Shown in pieces: positions 48,454-54,230 of a DNA stretch of 54,230 bases. The DNA lies in NCBI GenBank assembly GCA_009746045.1, contig RPFO01002307.1, forward strand, positions 10,001 to 64,230. The letters run 5' to 3'. The translations under genes were made by a program, and so were the position numbers. Numbering within the stretch: position 1 is the stretch's first letter; the number at the start of each line of letters is the position of its first letter. The notes below the pieces were generated by a model. The model did not search any database, was not told the DNA's origin, and worked only from the letters and a program-made list of their open reading frames with translations. This DNA is from Mesostigma viride. Lineage: Eukaryota; Streptophyta; Mesostigmatophyceae; Mesostigmatales; Mesostigmataceae.

Positions 48454-51400
48454 CTACTCAACAGGTCTCTTCTTGGCCAAGTTCGTGAGCCGTTTCTCGA
48501 CGTCTGTCGGAATGGTCAAGATGGCCTGGCGATTGTTAGCTGGGTTGACAACAATGGTGTGTTCGAACCCCGCGTCCATGCACAGGTAGCAATTGACCAA
48601 GTTTGGCTGTTCAGCTTGCGCATCGGCGTCCATTTTGAACATCGTCGCCATACCCGGAAATCTGTCCCAGTAGCGCACCCCCACCACCCATTGTCCCTTA
48701 CGGAACAACTCCCTATCGACCTTGCCGTTTCTGTCGGCCACTCGCCTCACGAAAGTAGCGGCCACCTGATAAGGCTCCTGCAAGACTTCCGCTAGCCAAT
48801 ATGGATGATCTGGATCGTGGGACTCATCACCAGAGTAGGACTCGACGGCAAAAATGTCTCGCAGCTTCAGTCTCCTTCCCATCATCGTCCTCTCTGCCTG
48901 TAGTCTGTTCAGTCGCGTCCCTGCGTGCCCCCCTTGTCCGTTTGGGTTCCTTTGCACTGGCTCCCCCAGTTTGTGGAGCTTCATCCGAGCACCTCCCACA
49001 TTCCAGCCGTCCATGTCGGTCCACTCCTTTCGACAATCCCACCACCTTTCCTCGGCGCACGCACCGCCACAATAGCAGGAATACTGGCGCAGCATTAAGC
49101 GCGTCACATTCGACTTGTCCATGCGCCACCAGTGCGCCTTCTTCACTCCTTTGATTTCGCCGCGCCCTGGGCTGTAAGGAAGCACCTGCGCGTCGAAGAC
49201 AAGATTTGCACAAGGGAAAGTTGAAGTTACGAGACCATCGAGCTAGTTGTGTTTTATTAAGCACTCCTGATCGCCAGGACTCCAAGAACGCCCTAGAAAC
49301 GACGGCCGGCGTAACTATTCCCTGAACGAGGACTGTACACTTAATTACCTCGGGGAACTCGAAGAAGTTACGCCTGGTCGTTGTGGTCCCGCCCACCGCC
49401 CCCGACGCCAGATTCTCCACCAACTGGGCGGCCGTCTGTTTGTCCTGGTTCTCTTCCCTGATGTGCCACCTCCTCAACATGCACTTCACAGTCCCACCAG
49501 CTCCATCCACCTCCCCCTTTCCGTGCTGCTCCCCAAAGTAATTCCACTCAAATGACTCCAGGTGCGGATCCTCCGTCAGCAGCCGGGCCACTTCCGCGAT
49601 CACATTCCTTGACTTGAACTGCATGGAGCAATTGTCCGACCACCCAATGAAGCGCTTCACCTCTACCCCTTCTGACCGTAGTGTCGCCAGGATTTTGAGG
49701 ATAGCAAAACGGAGGGCCCGCCCGTCCCTTTTCATTCCGCCCTGTCCGATGAAGTGAAACTCCCTTCTCACGACCTTTCCCGACGCTGGATCCAAGTAGC
49801 GCACGATCCAGGGCATAAGGACGAATGTGACTGGATGCCAATACTGTGCTTGGAGATTGTGATAGGTGTAAGACTGGTAGTTCTCGGCGTAATCTGTGTG
49901 GCATACAAGGTCCCCCACCCGCATCCTTGAGAGACATTCCTTGGAGGCGTCCGCTTGCCACCACGCGTTGAAGCAATGCTGGATGAAGTCCGGCCACTTG
50001 TCCACAATTGCCTCCTTTAGCTCCGTTGGTGTGGACTTGACGTCGACTTGCGTCAATCGCTGCCCACCAGCCTTTGCGATCTCGTCACAGTCGTCCTGCA
50101 TATGCGCAGTGTGCACATACAGAAAAGACATCAACTTCGACCCACCAATGACCTGTAGAAAGAAAAAAGACAGGACCTCAGGAAAAATTGAAAAAGAAAC
50201 GCCTTGGGGCGCAACCACTCCACTAAAAATTACCTCTGGCCCAAGAACTTCAGGAAACATTGCAAAAGAAACGCCTTGGGGCGCAACCACTCCACTAAAA
50301 ATTACCTCTGGCCCAAGAACCGCACCCGGCGGCACATCCTGCATCTCGTATCTGGTCCATGAAATCAGGTGGTTGGAAGCCTCCTCCCGTTCGCATAACA
50401 TGAAGTTCCGAATTCCACACTTGGGAGCCAGGCAAGTGCCCAACACACAAGCCTTACGCCGGATCGAGCAAACCCCCAACTCCTCGCCCAGGTCATGATC
50501 GGGCACCCCTTCCTCGTCGTCCAGCACCCTCCCATGCATGGGCAGATCCTCAAGTTCGCCCTGAAAAGGCTGAACCTGCGGCCGCGACGACCCCACAGAC
50601 GACCTCGAACCTCCCCCCTCCCTCATCCCCTCCACCTCACAAGTAAACTTGTTCACCCACTCTGTCGTGTGAGTGGCTTTGAAAATGGAACATGTGGGCA
50701 CGGACGACCCCACGTCGAGCTGGCTACCATGATCGCACGCGTGGCATTCAGGTCCGCACTCGCATCTGGCATGAAAAGTTGCACGAAATTTGGCCAACCC
50801 CCCAACCATGGACTGCATGGTAGTGTGGTGCTGGCATGCGCACAAGTTCCGCATTTTCCACCGCCCCTTGACGCATGCGGGCATATGCTTGCAAAAAGTA
50901 GTGTATCCCACATGAACTGTGCTCTTCTGATTCGTGCGTAGCATTGACATCCCTGCCTCCGTCTCCAAAATCACCTGATTTCCCCCCCTCACACCCTCCT
51001 CTCCCTCCCCCCCCCCCCCTCCCTACTGTCCATCCGCCGCGGTGGCTTCAACTCCGGATGGCGGGAAATGAACACTTCGTAAATCTTCGACTTGGAGACA
51101 GTATAGTAGCGCGCACCCTCCGAAAACGCTAGTGTATGTTTGTAATCCTTTCTGGTCCATTCACAATGAACATCCTTCATGTTCGGAGACGCCCGCGTCA
51201 AGTTATCATCCCTCCAGCACGCTTGTATCAGGGCAATGACTTCCGTCGGAAGCTCGTCTTTCCTCCTCCTCCTCTCTGGCGCACTCATCAAAAGGTCGTC
51301 CTCCCCTTCTTCCATTCCATCCCTGTGACCCCGAACAGTTGCGACAAAGCGCCTGTCAATCCCGAACGCGCGCTCCACAATCCTGTCCGGGACGCCCTCC

Positions 51401-51804
51401 ATTGCCTTCGTAACAAGTCCACACAAGGCCCACCTAAGCCCACGATCCTTCTCAGATGTTCCCAAGTCGCCAAAAGCCTTCTTGATGTTATCCCGAAGAG
51501 ATTCCGCCCAATTTTCAGGAAGCCCGCCGTCACAGTTCTTCCTCTTCTTAATGCCGTTGCTCTCCGCCACCATGGCATTTAGTCTTGAAGCTGCGCAAGA
51601 CAGAACCTCCGCGCTCATCTCTGGCGTCCTGTGGTTGTTTGCTTTCACGCGTTCCGCCATGATAGGAAAGATGTCATTGGCAATTTTGTACCCCTTGTTC
51701 TCGATGTACTTGTCGCTCCAGAGACCGCGAAGTGCAGGCTCCCGGTCGTCATTGGACAAGGGACGCGAACCGTCGGAAACGGCCCCCCGCCCCGATCGCG
51801 CCAT
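48454..51804 (-). CDS. Intact four-exon DDE-type transposase gene, unclassified family
   Basis: Exons 51804-51027, 50952-50306, 50152-49349 and 49185-48454 join through three GT-AG introns with matching phases, giving 986 residues without a stop. ATG at 51804 (M-A-R-S-G). Exon 1: helical N-terminal region with a possible helix-turn-helix (ERAFGIDRRFVATVRGH), then SKSKIYEVFISRHPELKPPR. Exon 2: Cys/His clusters that probably bind zinc (MRNLCACQHHTTMQ; CECGPECHACDHG). Exon 3: catalytic-looking acidic residues in VCHTDYAENYQSYTYH, FIGWSDNCSMQFKSRN and YFGEQHGKGEVDGAGGTVKC. This triad (DFAEN…; SDG-xQ-K; HGKG--DG-GGTVKR) marks a transposase-like family I have seen in animals, but I cannot name its superfamily. 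Exon 4 is a C-terminal domain with WLAEVLQEPYQVAATFVRRV. Confidence 0.72.
49298..49316 (+). repeat. Seventh copy of the 19-bp GGCCGGC motif, in intron 3
   Basis: AACGACGGCCGGCGTAACT, identical to copies upstream of the gene (52028, 52258), lies inside the third intron of the transposase gene (49186-49348) in the same orientation. Confidence 0.8.
50179..50321 (-). repeat. 72-bp tandem duplication across an exon-intron border
   Basis: Two copies (about 50179-50250 and 50251-50321) of a unit containing AACGCCTTGGGGCGCAACCA and the donor CCAGAG|GTAATT. The duplication therefore creates two possible 5' splice sites 72 bp apart for intron 2. The whole intron is a multiple of three and open, so retention would also keep the reading frame. 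Confidence 0.85.
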
Positions 51805-51950
51805 CAGACTTTGGTCAGACGGCAGCTGATTTTTTTCGCCTCTTAATCCCGCGGCACCGAAAGCCCTGAGGATGAGTAATGATAAATAATCACCATTAAA
51901 GACACGACGAAAACGATGGGCATCAAACAAGAACGACAAGCGTCATTAAT

Positions 51951-52504
51951 AACGCCGGCCGGCGCAACTGGATACATGTAAACCATACAAAAGTGATTTT
52001 ATGAAACACATACAGTTTGTCATTAATAACGACGGCCGGCGTAACTCGGGCGCAATTAAAAACCATTAAGAAGCAACTCAGGATATGCAGGCAGAAATCC
52101 TTCAGGTGTAAAAAAGATGTACAAACACACTTTTGGTAATGGGGCCTGATTGCGCAACTGCAAGATACCATTGGAAACGCCGGCCGGCGCAACTGGATGC
52201 ATGTACATAAACCATACAAAAGTGATTTGCACAAAACCCCTACAATTTGTCATGAGTAACGACGGCCGGCGTAACTCGGTTGCATTTGAAAACCACAAAG
52301 AAGCAACTCAGGTAGTGAAGGCGGAAATCCCAGAGGTGATAAAATGTTTACCAACACAAAATGTTGATAAGCGTGCAAGCTTTTGCAAGTGCGCGCAAGA
52401 TACCATTGGAAACGCCGGCCGGCGCAACTGGAACACCAAAACAAAAAACTTGATTTGCACGAAACCCATTCAGTTCGTCATGGATAACGACGGCCGGCGC
52501 AACT
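51951..52504 (+). repeat. Three ~230-bp tandem units, each with two 19-bp GGCCGGC motifs
   Basis: The motif AACG(C/A)CGGCCGGCG(C/T)AACT occurs at 51951, 52028, 52176, 52258, 52411 and 52486, always in the same direction, alternating C-type and A-type. Flanking strings (CATACAAAAGTGATTT; GAAGCAACTCAGG) also repeat. It lies just upstream of the transposase gene, where subterminal transposase-binding sites or a promoter would be expected. Confidence 0.85.
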
Positions 52505-52960
52505 TCATGGCACTCACCACTTTCACCAAATGCCATGTCGCCATTATATTGAGGAAAGCGAAGTATGCCCACTTGAAGCTGTGGTCTGCAGAACATTGAC
52601 ACAAAATATGCATGGTATTTCAAGCAATGAATGCTATGTGTCAGGCATCAATGTCTTTATTGTATCCAAATGTGGTTAGGACGGAGGTTTACATTGGTTG
52701 CTATTTTAAGACAATGGCGTATAACCAAACATTGCACACACTCAAGAGTGTACTTATGCTGAACTGGAAAGGAACATTAAACCCCAATAAGGTAGATATT
52801 TTTCTTTTACATTTTAATTTTTATATACTACTTTATATAATATTATATTATATTATATTATATTATGCTATATTATGTTATATGAAATAACATTAAAATT
52901 AACATAAAATTAAAATTATATATTAATTATAGTATATTATATAATTTATATTATATATTA
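52505..52960. repeat. AT-rich region with (TATAT/TATTA)n microsatellite
   Basis: 52820-52960 is almost pure A/T, with about six TATTATAT units around 52838-52875. The rest has no gene or shared repeat. It may mark the outer side of the transposase-bearing element, but no terminal inverted repeat was found. Confidence 0.5.
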
Positions 52961-53540
52961 TATTCACGATGCTCTGTGTATTAATGACATATCAGACACA
53001 CCTACATCACATCGCCTTGATGTTTCCGTTGTATGGGTCCGGTCGGGCGTTGGTAGCTGGTCGACAACAATTCTACATTTCCTAAAAAAAAATGCGACCG
53101 TGCCTACATTCGAAGGCGCGCTGTGGCTGACCTGAACTATCGGTGAACACCTCGGCGTCACTTGACCGGCCTAGGTTGACATTTCGGCAGAGTAACGCTG
53201 CTTAAAGGATCCTTGCGTAGTTCGCGCGATTTGGCTCTTTATATATGTTTTTGGAGACGACGAGCAAGCATCCGATTGGTCAGCCAATTCCTGTCCAGTC
53301 CTCGGACAGTGTCCAATCCGGTGCTTGGGATCCAGAAAACGTGCTCGAGCCTGGCCACTCTGTCGCGGGCGCCGCGCTAGTGGCGTCGCGCCCAAACCTG
53401 ACCAGGCCATAGGAAAGGGCGGGGGCGAATGCAAGAATTATTGTTATATCCTGACCTGTCCTGGGGAAGGTCCGGGGCGAATGCAAGAATTAATATACCT
53501 GCGTATGCAACCAACACGGCCGATCCACATACATAATCCG
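52961..53540. other. Unassigned sequence with a short direct repeat
   Basis: No supportable gene. GGGGCGAATGCAAGAATTA occurs at about 53422-53440 and 53473-53491, and CTGTCCAGTCCTCGGACAG (53291-53309) forms a near-perfect inverted repeat. Small frames on both strands overlap and lack motifs. Confidence 0.35.
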
Positions 53541-53880
53541 ACTGAGCTGGACGGTACGGACCAAATTTCGGTGCAAATTGAGGCCCAAAAGCTATGTCGG
53601 CATGGTGCGCGCACCCCTTGCGGTAGGGGCCATGGCGACTGCCTTTAGACGAAACGTGACAAATCTGGCACGCGGAAAGCAGAAATGCTCGATTGTTGGA
53701 GAAAATTAGTTACTGATTCTAATTTATGGCGGGATGGTTGCGATCTATAATGTCGCGGGCTTTTTTTCTTTGCCATCGGCAGGGGGGGTCCGGCCTGAAT
53801 TTCTGTCGGGATGAATAAAGTATATTGGATGCCTGCCGGGTTGATTGTCGATTGTTGCCAGTTTTGATGGTCGTAAGGAA
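53541..53880 (+). repeat. Diverged copy of the 19023-19395 dispersed repeat
   Basis: Shared landmarks in order: GGTGCGCGCACC, CTTGCGG, GGCCATGGCGACTGC, AGCGAAAC-like, TTTAATG/TTTATGG, and GCCATCGGCA followed by a G-run. A degenerate palindrome AAATTTCGGTGCAAATT (53556-53575) corresponds to the AT-flanked GC core of the other copies. Overall similarity is low to moderate, so these are old relatives. Confidence 0.6.
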
Positions 53881-54230
53881 AGCTAGTTTAATGATGTTTC
53901 TAAAGCCGTAAAAATTCCCGCTGCTATCTTTACCTTTCCCGTCATTTTGCGTACGTCACAGACGATTAACTAGCTTAAAGAGACACCCAGGAATCCAGCG
54001 ATGCAAGCGCCAGGACCCGCAACTTTCTGGCTGCATCTGGGCCGGAAAGTAAGGCAAAAAGCTTACGACTCAACGAGTAAGGAAAGCAGGAAAACGCAAG
54101 CTTAAGACGTTTAACCACAAGAACGTACCATAACGGGCATTTATTTTCGTGCCCAGGCGCACAAGAAGTCACCCTTTTCATGGAGTGGTTGGGCAGTGAC
54201 GCATCGCGCAGGGCTAATTTTAATCTTACC
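53881..54230. other. Right edge of the window, no gene recognised
   Basis: A minus-strand frame (54181-53975) opens with an ATG but shows no motif. Nothing else is supportable. Confidence 0.35.

Noticed and set aside
48827-50992. Single 721-codon ORF as the transposase
   Set aside because: It reads through two introns and a wrong C-terminus; the splice model removes a repeated low-complexity insert and joins a better C-terminal exon, with phases agreeing.
50653-51582. Plus-strand ORFs over the transposase gene
   Set aside because: Antisense shadows of exons 1 and 2.
1-54230. tRNA, rRNA or riboswitch genes
   Set aside because: No cloverleaf with box A/B strings or rRNA core sequence was noticed on either strand by eye; a dedicated scan was not possible.

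Overview
This is a eukaryotic, transposon-packed stretch of nuclear DNA. I see no rRNA, tRNA, bacterial operon or CRISPR array, and no convincing host housekeeping gene. The elements present are a chromodomain Ty3/gypsy retrotransposon, a tyrosine-recombinase retrotransposon with split direct repeats of the PAT/Kangaroo type, a Copia relative, LINE and Penelope-like remnants, and large DNA transposons with spliced genes. This mix fits a large-genome green-lineage organism (an alga or early streptophyte). That assignment is inference; nothing here fixes the taxon.

Layout. 1-1142: 3' remnant of a LINE. 1143-10689: complete minus-strand chromovirus with 778-bp LTRs, a CCTTG target-site duplication, PBS, PPT, a canonical -1 frameshift heptamer at the gag/pol junction, a chromodomain integrase and an extra ORF after pol. 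Its pol is broken by several frameshifts and by a 74-bp palindromic insertion. 11402-18897: minus-strand tyrosine-recombinase retrotransposon whose split repeats look identical, so it is young. Its recombinase gene is cut by an ORF1-only LINE-like insertion (12809-14796) with a perfect 8-bp target duplication. 20283-27827: large DNA element with GTGACA/GTGATA-rich inverted ends. 28374-28758: broken PHD-finger segment between direct repeats. 29360-29710: Penelope-type RT fragment, apparently cut by the 5' LTR of a second Ty3-like element (29711 to about 34300). That element has an RNase H1-type hybrid-binding ORF ahead of gag and has lost RT and integrase. 35770-36891: unrecognised frameshifted ORF. 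36919-41500: Copia-like element in the order GAG-INT-PR-RT-RH, cut in RNase H by the next element. 41501-47797: an inverted, truncated second copy of the 20-28 kb element with a different middle. 48454-51804: an intact-looking four-exon transposase gene (986 codons), preceded by three ~230-bp units carrying six copies of a GGCCGGC-centred motif (51951-52504). 52505-54230: AT-rich sequence, then a diverged repeat also found at 19023-19395.

How the parts relate. The window is a nest of insertions. The chromovirus entered LINE-related DNA. The 74-bp palindrome entered the chromovirus. The ORF1-only element entered the recombinase retrotransposon. The second GTGACA element entered the Copia-like element. 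A 173-bp insertion and a 201-bp foldback lie inside that second GTGACA copy. The ORF1-only element and the 173-bp insertion end in the same two-hairpin structure followed by (TTAA)n, which suggests one LINE machinery moved both.

The best candidates for undescribed biology are: the Copia-like element with its protease between integrase and RT and with DTN in place of DTG; the intact transposase gene with its 19-bp motif array; the ORF1-only LINE-like unit with covarying 3' hairpins; and the dispersed palindrome that matches an E2F-type site.
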